Below, piece after piece: positions 43,837-55,100 of a stretch of DNA of 64,000 nt. Made by a program: the position numbers and the translations under genes. This DNA is from Alkalinema sp. CACIAM 70d (GTDB lineage: Bacteria; Cyanobacteriota; Cyanobacteriia; Leptolyngbyales; Leptolyngbyaceae): assembly GCA_002148405.1 (NCBI GenBank), contig MUGG01000098.1:124001-188000 (forward strand), in the 5' to 3' direction. The notes beneath the pieces were generated by a model that was given only the letters and a program-made list of their open reading frames with translations, ran no database searches and had not been told where the DNA came from. Every line of letters starts with the position of its first letter. Position 1 is the first letter of the stretch.

Positions 43837-44325
43837 CTACCATGTACCACTGTGAATTAATCTTCCTTGCAAGCGATCGATTTGTTCTAAGGTCATTGCG
43901 TACACCCAGGCTGGGCCAAATAGTTGTCCAGAGGGTGTATAGATTTTTTCTTGAACTCTTGAATAATCATTACCCTGGGGGTGGTCGGGACAGACTTGTA
44001 AAAGGTCTTCCCAATCATGCTTCTCGTATTCGTCGAGTTTGTCTAAAATCCGGGGATCGCGAAATGTTAGGCAGTAACCCTGAACGCACGATTTTGGAAC
44101 GGTAGTCTTGGGTTGCGATTGGTTCAGTGGGGATCGGTCTAATTGGGTTTCTAAGCAGGCTTCTAGCGCGATCGCAGGATAGCCTAAGGGTAAATGGTAC
44201 AGATATCCTGGCATTATTGCGGGGATTTCTGCGATCGTTTGGCCAGCGCAAAGGCGATCGTAGGCGGCATACCCCGGTTTGAGCGTGCCGTAGACAAAAA
44301 TATTGATATCGAATGGGTTCATCAT
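43837..44325 (-). CDS. Gamma-glutamylcyclotransferase-like protein
   Basis: About 162 residues from ATG 44325 or 44322 (MNPFDINIFVYGTLKPGY); the TTG at 44346 is less likely. YGTLKPG is the substrate-binding loop of the GGCT/AIG2 fold, and ILDKLDEYEKHDW carries the likely catalytic Glu. The family degrades gamma-glutamyl peptides or amines; the substrate is not known here. Confidence 0.88.
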   Translation of the reverse strand: MMNPFDINIFVYGTLKPGYAAYDRLCAGQTIAEIPAIMPGYLYHLPLGYPAIALEACLETQLDRSPLNQSQPKTTVPKSCVQGYCLTFRDPRILDKLDEYEKHDWEDLLQVCPDHPQGNDYSRVQEKIYTPSGQLFGPAWVYAMTLEQIDRLQGRLIHSGTW

Positions 44326-44448
44326 ATTGTCAAAGCCATCAATCAAGAAGAGAAGCTTGGATGTCCCGACGGCTTCTCGATATTTCTTGATTTCTATTGT
44401 CTCTGCAATAGAGAACTAGTCGATCTCTGGGCAGCGTTTGCCTCGTGC

Positions 44449-46056
44449 TTAAAACACGAAGGAAATCCCAGCTTTCACAAAGAAGCCTTGCATACTCAGA
44501 TCGCCTTGACGCTCCGCAAAAATCGCAGGACTGGCATCGTCCACAAAGCGAATGTCGCGGGTCGCATTAAACCAATGCTGATATTCATAGCCCGCCCCGA
44601 TCGAGAGTTTCGCGGTCTTGCTGAGTTGACCTGTCCAATCTACTCCCACCGCAAAATTTACGGTTGGTAGTGTTTGCTTACGATCGAAGTTCAGATCCGC
44701 TACTGTTTCCGAGCCAAAGGTTTCCTGATAGCGGAATTTTGCATTGCCAAAGAGCAGAGAAGCTCCACCCCGGCCATACACGCTAAACCCACTGCCCAGC
44801 ATTAGGCGCATTTCCGCCCCTAATTTTGGGCCGATTCCGTTGAAGTCATTGACCGAATTCACGGTGCCGCCGTTGGGAGAAAAGTCCTGACCGTCATAGC
44901 GAATTGCCATAGCCTGATCGAGGTTGGCGATTTGCAGCCCGGTAAAGAATTTAATGTTCAAATTTTTACTAGGCCGCAAATTATAAGCCACGTCTAGATC
45001 CACGAGGTCGTAGTCCAAGTTGGCTTCTGCGCTGGCACTAGCCGCCCGTTGATTTTGGAAGGGGTGGGCGTAGGTCGCTAGCAACCGACCAGGCGTGCCA
45101 TCACTGCGAGTTGGTTCGGTAGCCATGGCTTGGTCGTCTGCGCTAAAGAAGGTATAGGTAGCACCAAATTCCCAGGGACTTTGCTTGGGTGCATAGTTGA
45201 CCCCCACTCGCCATGCTGTGGATTGGTCGTAGTCCAAAGTCGCTAATTTCCCACCCACAGCCGTATTAAACGAATCGTTCACCCGCGCAAAATCCATAAT
45301 GTTGCTATTACGCGGCTTGAGGAACAGTGCTTGCCCTGTGACCGTTAGCCCTTCCGGTAAATCTTCACGGGTGATTTCTAGATTTTGAGCTTTACTCTCA
45401 CTAACCTGTTGGCGTAGGAGATTTAATTCTTGTTGTAATTTTTTTTGTTGTTGTTCCAATTGTTGAATTTTTTCTTGCACACTATCTGCGATCACAGTAG
45501 GTTCTGATGGAGATGGAACAGCAGGATTGGCTTCAGTTTCGATCGATTCTGTGGATTGATTACCCGTTGCCAAGGGGGAATCGGTTCTGAGGGGAGGCGC
45601 GATCGCCGCAACTGGCTTCGCATCCGAGGGCCTGATGGCAGCTGAACTGGCAGCAGCAGTCGTAGTTAGGGCTGCACGATCGAGGACTCCTGCTTTTTCG
45701 GCGATCGTTACTTTTTCTGGAATGACTGCAGCGGTTTTGAGGGGGGGCTGAGAGGTTAGCGATTCAGCTTGGGGTGTTGGCTGATCGGCGAGAGCCGTGG
45801 TCGGTGTGGGCGATTCCGCTGAAAATTCGATCGTCGGTTCTGCCACGTCTACCGTCGCACGGGCAATCTGTTGGGACGTCTTTGCTAAAGCGAGCTTAGA
45901 TGCATGAGATTTCCCAGGTGAGATCGCCGAGGGTAGATCCGCTTCTGGTCGATCGATTGATTCAGGTTTTTCCTGAGCGTGGGCTGCCTGGGCACCCATC
46001 ATCGATGTTAAGGTGGCTGTTAACGTGACGGCTACACCCAATCTGATTTCCTTCAT
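44449..46056 (-). CDS. Outer-membrane beta-barrel protein (Lpg1974-like)
   Basis: 535 residues. A signal peptide (LGVAVTLTATLTSMMGAQAAHAQ) is followed by a Thr/Ala/Pro-rich periplasmic stretch (about 30-190). A coiled coil follows (VQEKIQQLEQQQKKLQQELN), then a barrel domain from about residue 230 with alternating aromatic strands (WRVGVNYAPKQSPWEFGATYTFF, FSVYGRGGASLLFG, LSIGAGYEYQHW) and a terminal Phe. It fits the Lpg1974 pore-forming outer-membrane family. It is downstream of the giant RTX gene on the same strand with an 87-base gap; co-transcription is possible. Confidence 0.88.
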   Translation of the reverse strand: MKEIRLGVAVTLTATLTSMMGAQAAHAQEKPESIDRPEADLPSAISPGKSHASKLALAKTSQQIARATVDVAEPTIEFSAESPTPTTALADQPTPQAESLTSQPPLKTAAVIPEKVTIAEKAGVLDRAALTTTAAASSAAIRPSDAKPVAAIAPPLRTDSPLATGNQSTESIETEANPAVPSPSEPTVIADSVQEKIQQLEQQQKKLQQELNLLRQQVSESKAQNLEITREDLPEGLTVTGQALFLKPRNSNIMDFARVNDSFNTAVGGKLATLDYDQSTAWRVGVNYAPKQSPWEFGATYTFFSADDQAMATEPTRSDGTPGRLLATYAHPFQNQRAASASAEANLDYDLVDLDVAYNLRPSKNLNIKFFTGLQIANLDQAMAIRYDGQDFSPNGGTVNSVNDFNGIGPKLGAEMRLMLGSGFSVYGRGGASLLFGNAKFRYQETFGSETVADLNFDRKQTLPTVNFAVGVDWTGQLSKTAKLSIGAGYEYQHWFNATRDIRFVDDASPAIFAERQGDLSMQGFFVKAGISFVF

Positions 46057-46143
46057 TGTTATCTTCTCCTCGATCGTTCATCGTTGGTGATTTGCACTCT
46101 GGATGTTTCAAACGCTGTATGGGCTAACGCGGAAAATTGCTGT

Positions 46144-49100
46144 TTAGCCGGGATACTGGATCAACAATTCGCCTTCTAATGCTAGGGTGTTGCGATTTGC
46201 TGCAATTTCTTGGAGGTATTGCAATAGGTGAGGACTTAGGAGTAATTGCAACTTGGGCCGAATGTAAGGTGTAATCGCGGTGACATCGTCAGGACTGGGA
46301 TTGGCATAGTAGCGAATTAAGTTGTCACTATCGCTGCCGCCATCGACAAAGTCGCCTCCGCGTCCGGCAAATAGATAGTCATAATTTTCCTGACCGTAAA
46401 GCCAATCAAAGAACTGCTCACCCAACATCACATCTGTGCCGCTGCCACCAAACATTTGATCTTGGCCAAATCCGCTATCAAGATTACGATTTTTTGTGTC
46501 ATAGGTGTGGGGAAGCTTACCAAAGAAATTGTGGCCTTCTTCTGTCACATCCAAGTCGCCGCCTTGAATCTGGATGCCTAGCGTCACTTGGCCATTCACG
46601 ATCGGTAGACGAATAGATGCGTTATCCCCAATCATCACGTCGTTACCATTACCACCACTCATGATGGTATTTCCCGCTACTAACTGATGGCTGCGATTGC
46701 GGTTGGCGTAATCAATCCCATAGGTGCGGTTATGAAGCTCTCGAATCCATACATTTTCAGTATCTGCAATCAGGGTATTCAAACTGCTGCGGAATTTCAC
46801 AACCTGATCCGCAGTGGTAGGAGTTTGCGTAACGATCGGGCTAATTAAATTGGTATAACCACCAATCATAAAGTCACTCCCTTCACCGCCATCAAGATTA
46901 TCGTTATTCAAATACCAATCAAACTCTTGGAAGGTAGGTCGTACTGCCTTATTCACAGGACGATAACCGTAGCGCCAGAAATCCCCAAATTTGTAATCAA
47001 AGTTATTCAGCAACGGTGCGAACATCATGGCATCACCGCCCAGAATGGAATCATCGCCGTTTCCACCGCGAAGGACATCATTCTTCCAAGACAAGGTCGT
47101 ATTCGGTAAAGCGTTAGGCACATTGAATAACTTAGCATTCACGCTAGTTTCTAACTGACCAAGCACCTGTTTGAGGGCATTCACAGTGCTGCCTATCGTT
47201 GCAATTTGATTGGGCGATCGAACTAGGAAGGGGCTGTAGAAGGTAAGGTCATCGCCGTAGATTAAATCCCGATCGCTGCCGCCGAAAATTTGATCGTTGG
47301 CCATGCTCAGAGTTTGTTGCGGCTGCCCATTCCGTAGTGCCAGTTCCAGATCGTGCAGATCGTAGCTGACATGGTGCATGAGCGTGTCTAGATCATCCAA
47401 GTTGTTATCAATCTCGGCATTGCCTGTGCGTAAGGGTAGGAAGCTGGCGTAGTTATCCCCAATTAACGTATTGTTACCACTCACATCACTCAAGCGATCG
47501 TTGCCTGATAGTAAATCTAAGTGATGGGTCAAGTTGGGGATGAGGGAAATTAAGGGTCGCCAGGTTTTGCCATTACGCATTAAGGGCGCGATCGGGGCTT
47601 GAGGGGCTGTGTCAAACGTAATCGGTTCCGTCAAACTTACGGTGGTTAGAAGCCCATCATTGGTTTGCGGTTGTAGACTCAGGTTGGGAATGACGATCGT
47701 GCCAAATTCACCTAACTCAAAGTTCAGGCCAGCGCCTTGTTGAATCAGATGAATGCCTCGGAATACGGTGGGTAATTCCCGGTTGAAGGGCGCAATGTTC
47801 GTTGCATTATCACCCACGATGAAGTCATCACCGGAACCACCCTCGATCGTGTCATTGCCAGCATTTCCTTCAGCGTAGTCATTCCCTTCACCCCCAAAAA
47901 TCGAGTCATTTCCACGCTGTCCAAAGAGGCTATCGTCCCCTGTTCCCCCATCAAGATAATCATTTCCATCATCAAAGAAGCTCAGCGCTTGGGCTTGGCT
48001 ATCTAGACCACCCTGCCCGTTGGCGGCAGTGAAGAGCAGACTATCGATATTGGCATCCTGGAAGGCGCTATTGGGGATGGCATTGAGATTATAGCTATCG
48101 ACTAAATTGGCTACATCCAGCAGAAGTGCATCCCGATGCCAGGATTGATTGCGGTTGAGGCGTGGGGTGCCATCGGGGTTGTAATCCCGTAGAATGATGC
48201 CCGTATCCCCCAAGATAAAATCTTGACCCGATCGACCTAGCAGAAAATCATTGCCCAGTTGCCCAATGAGTTCATCGTCTCCCTTACCCCCATCAATCCA
48301 ATCATCTCCCCGTTGCCCTTGTAAAATATCATCGCCTGCGCTACCGCGTAGGGTGTCGTTACCGCCAATGCGATCGATGTCGTCAAAGCGAATGACATCA
48401 CGAATGGTATCAGCAAAGGGGGCCGGGTATTTCTGCCAGTTACCGTTCGCGAGAGGTCGCCGGGTAATTTGACCGTTATCACCCAACACAACATCCGAAT
48501 TAGCTCCTCCATCAACCTGATCATTGCTATCGGCTCCCCCCCGCACATTGTGGCCCCCAAGAATATCATCCTCACCAGAACCACCGTAGATAATATCCTG
48601 TCCCTGTTGTCCTAGGATGGTGTCGTCTCCTTGGTTACCAAAGAGAATGTCGTCTCCTCCCCCCTGATTGGCTGCGGTGTCGATCGAGACGTAATTACGA
48701 TCGCGCAGTAGGGCAGGGTAGAGCTTGCCGTGGTCACCCAGAATGAGATCTGCCGAAGTAGAATCAAAGACCTTTTCATCGGCATAGGGCAGAAACCATC
48801 CCTGCTTCAAGTTGGCACCCTCTAGCTGCCAGAAAGCGGTTAATCCTAATGCTTGATGCCGCCAGACCACATCTGCTTGGCCATCTCCTGTATAGTCATT
48901 TAGGCTAGCAATCTGCCAACTGAGAGCCGGAGCATTATTAAATACTTCGCCTCCGATGAGGTTGACCCCATTCATTTGCCAAATCACTGCTCCATTGGAG
49001 ATTCTGTGCCGCCAGAGCCAGTCTGTTTTGCCGTCCTTGTTGAAGTCTGCAAAACCCGCAATAATCCAATTTGAGTCTGTAACGTGGGTGAAAACCTGAC

Positions 49101-52100
49101 TGTTAATTATTTTGTCTCTATCCATGACCCAAATGGCAACCAGATTAGCTGCGGTATTTCGCCATACCAAATCAGCTTTACCATCATTGGTGACATCAGT
49201 AATTTTTTCTACCTGCCAATTAGCATCTGGTGCATAGGCTAGGGTGAATCCATTAACTCGTTGGAAATTTTGGACTTGCCACAACACCAAAGGGCCAGTG
49301 ATATGTCGCCAAACAAAATAGGGAGTTCCATTGCCCGCTAGATCAGCAATGCTTAATAACTGCCAGTTACTGTCGGGGGAATTGTTAAACCAGTAACCGG
49401 AATCGTAGGTAATGCCATTCATTTTCCAGGCAACTAGAGTACCGTTGCTGTGCCGCCAAAGAATGTCTTTTTTGCCATCACCATTGAGATCAAAGATGCC
49501 CGCCACTTGCCAACTTAAATCGTTAACATCCGGTAGGGGAACGGCTTCAGAGAATTTGCCATCTCGGGTTACCCAGAGCAGATTTTGCCCGGTGATTTGA
49601 TTACGCCAGAGGAGATCGTTTGCGCCGTCTCCGTTCAAATCAGCATTACCCACGACTTGCCATTCTTCATCCAGGGTATCCAGTCCTTCGTCTCCATAGA
49701 TGCGATCGCTGCCGGTGCCACCTAGGAGATTATCACTGCCCCGATCGCCGAAGATTAAATCGTTGCCGCCCAGGGTGGGATGGGTGGTGGTGACGAAATC
49801 TAAGGTGTCGAGATTGCTATCAGCGGCAACTTTGTCATCGCCAGCATAGGCGTAATCGAGTTTGCCGTGATCGCCTAGAATCGTGTCATTGCCGCTATTG
49901 CCCCGGAGATAATCGGCTTCTGCACCGCCTAAAATAATGTCATTACCCTCATCGCCAAAAATACTATCCTGGCCGCCGATCGTGGGATCGGTGGTTTCGA
50001 TGAGACGGATCTTGCCATTGCTGTAGGTAATACGACCGTTATCACCTAGGAGAATGTCATCGCCTCCATTGCCGTTAATCGTATCGTTTTGCGCACCGCC
50101 GAGGGCAATGTCCCGATCGTCGTTGCCTTGAATGACATCATTGCCGCCAAATGCGGGGTCGATCGTGGCAATTAAATCTAAGGTTGCTGGGTTGTTATCG
50201 AGGGCGTATTCCAGAACACCATTATCGCCTAGCAAAATATCTTTGCCTGCGTTGCCCTGGAGATCGTCATTTCCAAATCCACCTAGTACCCGATCGTTGT
50301 CTGCAGAACCTTTGATGCGATCGTTGCCACCGATCTGGCCATCGGTAGTTGTAATTTGGGTAATGAACTGATTGCTATCAAAGGTGATTTTGCCATTATC
50401 ACCGAGCAAAATGTCATTCCCGTTATTGCCGTCGATCGTGTCATCATTTGCGCCCCCAAAGGCGATGTCATCACCATCGTTACCGAAAATGGTATCTTTA
50501 CCGCCTAAACTGGGGTCGATCGATCGAATCACATCCAACGTTTCTAGATCTTCATCCAGACTGAAGTCAACAACACCATGATCGCCTAGCAAAATATCAT
50601 TGCCTGCATCGCCGGACATCGTATCGTCCCCAGCACCACCCAGCGCTATATCGCGACCTTCATTACCATTAATGATGTCGTTGCCGCCATTGCTGGGGAA
50701 GAGCGTTTCAATTTTTTCGACTTCGTTATTGCTGTTACGAGTAATGCGCCCACCGTCACCTAGCAAAATATCGTCGCCGAGTCCTCCCAAAATTGTGTCG
50801 CCAAGTTGTCCCGCAACATCACCGCCACCGGAACCGCCCAAGATGATGTCATCGCCCGCACCTCCTGAGATTTGGTCACGACCGCCAAAGGTGGGATCGG
50901 TGGAAACAATGTCATTAGCTGTATTGGGGTTAGCGGTATTACCGTAGACAATACCGTTGTCACCTAGCAGAATATCTGCAGCCTCATCAGCACCGCCATC
51001 AATTTGGTCGTTGCCGCTACCCCCGATGACAATGTCTGATTGATTGCCACCGTTAATCACGTCGTTACCGCCAAATTCTGGATTGGTCGATCGGGTTTGG
51101 GTGACGATTCCGTTATTGATTAGAATTTCTCCGTTGTCACCCAGGATGATGTCTTGTCCGTTGCCACCATTGAGGTTGATTTCATTCCCTGCTCCTCCAA
51201 TGATCCAATCATTGCCATCGCCACCCTCGACAATGTCGTTGCCGCCAACACTGGGTTCCGTGCTGGCTAAGCGGGTTGGAACGCTGTTCGTTAGTTCAAT
51301 TACACCGTAGTCAGCGAAGATACGATCGTCGTTTTCGCCGCCGCTGATCGTGTCATTGCCGCCACCGCCGAATAATGGATCGGTGCCTAAATTGCCGACG
51401 ATTCGATCGTTGCCTTCCGCTTCCCCTAGAATACTTTGTGCTTTGGTCAGGGTGGCTGCAAAGTAATCCAGCACTTTAAAGCCCAAGCGGCTATTTAAAT
51501 CATCGCCAATGCCGATGAAGGTAAGTAGGCCATAATCGCCAAACAGCCAATCGACGATCGCACTGCTATCGAGATTGGTGATGACCCGTGCTGCTGGGTT
51601 GGCATTGTCCGTAATGGTGGCATTTCCCCCGGCGATCGCGTCATCGCCCCCACCGCCGAAGATGTAATCGACGCCATCGCTGGCATTCGCAATCTGACTG
51701 CCTCCAATTATGCGATCGTTGCCGCCGCCGCCCAGTAAAATATCGCTGCCTGCGCGACCTTCGATCAGATCATCGCCTCCTTGAGCGTTAAACAAGGGTT
51801 CAATGCGATCGACTTGGCCATCATTGCGGCGAATCACCCGACCGTTATCGCCCAAAATAATGTCATTGCCTGAACTGCCAAAAAGGCGATCTCCCCCCAG
51901 TCCAGGGGCATCCAAACCGCCGGAACCCCCCACAATCACATCACTGATTTGTGCCTGAATTTCATCCCGTCCGCCGTGGGTTGGATTGGTGGAAGCGACT
52001 TCGGTAATAAATAAATCCGACTTGCGTCGCAACACGGCCCCATTATCGCCAAACAGAAGATTGGCGGCTCCAACTTCGCTGTAGGTTTCATCGCTGCCAA

Positions 52101-55100
52101 ATAGCCGATCGTCCCCGGTGCCACCTAGCAAGACATCCCGTCCTAAGCCACCGAAGAGGCGATCGTTGCCACCATTGGCCGTGTCGATCGATTCCACTCG
52201 TTCCGTGGAACCATTCACGCTGACGATTCGAGCACTATCTCCAAAGATTAAGTCATCCCCTAATTGACCGTAGAGATCATCATTACCCGTACCACCAAAG
52301 AGCGTATCGTTACCATTGCCTGCACCGAGGTTTACCGTGTTGGTGTTGCGATTGACGCTACCTTCATCCCCTAGAACCCAGTCTCGATCGGCTCCGCCAT
52401 CCGCTAGATCATTGCCCTGTCCGCCAATCAGAACATCATCGTTCGCTTGTCCGTAGAGTTCGTCGTTTCCATCTTGACCAAAGAGTTCATCATTACCACT
52501 ACCGCCAAAGAGCTTATCATTGCCGCCGCTGCCCGGTGTGAGTGTTACGGTTTCCGTGGCCCGATCGACGCTGCCTAAATCACCCAATAGGAAATCCCGA
52601 TCGGCTCCCCCATCGAGCCAATCATCGCCTTCCTGTCCGTAGAGAATGTCCACCCCAGCTTGGCCGAAAATCACATCATTTCCCGTTTCGCCGTAGAAGG
52701 TATCATTGCCTCCGCCTGCGGTCAGGTTGACTTGAATGAGTAACCCTTCTGTCGGAATGACTACCACATTTTCCAGAACTGGGCCACCGGGCGGGATGGA
52801 GGGTGAACCAGGATTGCTAACTACTACAATTTCGCCTTCATCCAAAATGTAATCATTGCCTGCTCCACCGTAGGCCGTATCATCGCCTTGCCCCGCTTCG
52901 ATAATATCGGTGTCATCATTGCCGTAGAGTGTATCGTTCCCGTCCCCACCTTTGATGCGATCGTTGCCATCGCTGCCGTAGACGGTATCGTTGCCTTTAC
53001 CCGCATCGAGGTAATCATCCCCTTGATTGCCTTCTAGAGTGTCGTTGCCATCATTAGCGTAGAGGCGATCGTCTCCTTCGCCGCCGAGCATTGTATCGTT
53101 GCCGGTGCCCCCAAACAGCTTATCGTTGCCCGCTTCCCCGAACAGTTGGGAATCCCCCGATCGGGCGGTTAATTCGTCGTTTCCAGCCCCACCATGGAGA
53201 ATCGCAGCGGCTCCTCCCGCGAAAATCTTGTCATTGCCAAATTCACTACGGCCTGGGTTGCGTGCTGGATTAAAATCGCCCCACAGTTCTGCTGGAATTG
53301 CTACATCCTCAGCGATGTCGATTACATCATCTCCAGCGCCTCCCTCTGCGTAAATCTTAGCCACAGTGCTAGCATCAAATTCCTGGGTATAGCCAAAGGC
53401 AGTGATGAGTAATTTACTGCCATCCGCCGATCGGGTGACTTTAAAGATTTCGTCGCCATCATCTAGATTGCCTGCCAGCCGAGCCGCTGAATTTGGCCCC
53501 ATGTTGAGGCGCAGTACGTTAGCGCCTAAGGTCGGATCGAATTCTGCTAAGACAGGATTAGGGGCCAGTTTCGATGTGTCTGTGTCAAAGTCAAGGAGGG
53601 TGGCAGTGGCAATGTCAAAGGAATCCTGCCAGCCAACGAAACCGACAAAGGGTAAGTCAACGCCGACTTTAATGTAGGCATTTAACCCCGCAGTCAACTT
53701 ACCCGATGCGGTAAAAATGCCGAGGGGGCCATTCGCTGCGAAGTTTTTGCCTAATTCATCGAGGCGAATTTTGCCGTCAGCATAGGGTACGGAATTGCCT
53801 GTGGCAGGATCGCGATCGCGCAGGTCGAGGTTCACCGTGGCAAATAGTCCGCCGCCCACACCCGCCGCTGCAACGATGACATTAATTTCCCCAGATGCCT
53901 GGACGCTGGCGTTAATTTTGACTTCGGGGATATCAGGGCCGCTGCCATCGGGGGATGCGGTATCACTGATGTAGAAACCGTTGAAGATCAAACTGGGATC
54001 GATCGATCCACCATCCAACGCTGTGGCAAATTGTTTGAAGCCTTCGGTATCGTAGCCAAAGTTAAAGTCGGCCTGGAAGTCAAAACTGCCACTCAAGCGC
54101 ACGCCCAAGGGGCCGAGGATGGGGAAAAATTGACTAACGTTAAAGTTGGTGCCTAGGGCCGGTAAGTCTAAGGTAAAGAGCGAAACGTTCCGACCTAGGA
54201 GTAACCCCAAGGCAGTGGTTGGATTTTGCAATAACGGGAAGGCTAGGCCCCCGCTGAAGTTCGCGTTGCTGGCACTGCTCTTAAAGTTATCTAGAATATT
54301 ACGAGTTACGTTATCAACACCGGGTAATAGACTGGTTAAATCATCAATTAAACTTGCATTGTTTAAATTGAGGCTATTTAGTAAACCTGCTGTGCGCAAA
54401 TCCGCTGTGGGACTGTCGTTTAACCGCAGATTACCTAGGGGAATATAGACATCCCCCACGCCCGTGGGAATGCTGTTAATAAATTGCGCAATTTGAGTGA
54501 CCGCACTGAGGAATTTTGCAGCACTTTCATTGCCGCTAGACTTGCCGACGAATTCTAATAGCGTGACGGTGCCATTCCCATCTAAATCATAAATATCCCG
54601 CAGTGGCCCAATATCTGATAGGACGGGCATACGGGTATTCAGAACGTCAAAAACCGGCTGAATCGGTTTTAAAACTTTTTGAATTTCTGAAAAGACGGGA
54701 TTAACAAATTCACTAAAAAACTCACCCAGATTCAAACGCGCATTATTAAAAGCTGCGGTGGGGAGGAGATTGAGATTATTGGGGTCAAAGGCCCAATCAA
54801 TATTCAAATCCGCTTTCAAAGAAGGGAACGCCGCAGAACCGCCAAAGCTTGTGGTTAGCCCTAAGTTCAGATCTGCATTGGCTTGGAGCTTGGAGGTGAG
54901 CAGCTGGGTGGCGCTGAGTCCGGCGAGTTCGCTGGCGGTGAGGCGTCCGTCGCTGTTGGGATCGCGCAGATCAACCTGAAACTGTCCCGCAAAATTGGTG
55001 GTGTTGCCTTGGCTATCTTGCCCAGCCACATTGACTTGCAAAAAGCCTAGTCGTCCGGTGGCACTGAGTCCCGGTGTGGTGACCGTTAAGCCGATCGCGA

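Noticed and set aside
50600..50947. Plus-strand frames of 60-115 codons within the giant RTX gene
   Set aside because: They are antisense shadows of the repeat coding sequence, with Ser/Pro-rich low-complexity translation.
46300..53300. Regularly spaced DNA repeats suggesting a CRISPR array or satellite
   Set aside because: They are codons of RTX nonapeptides in one uninterrupted 3359-codon frame, with unit spacing set by the protein repeat.
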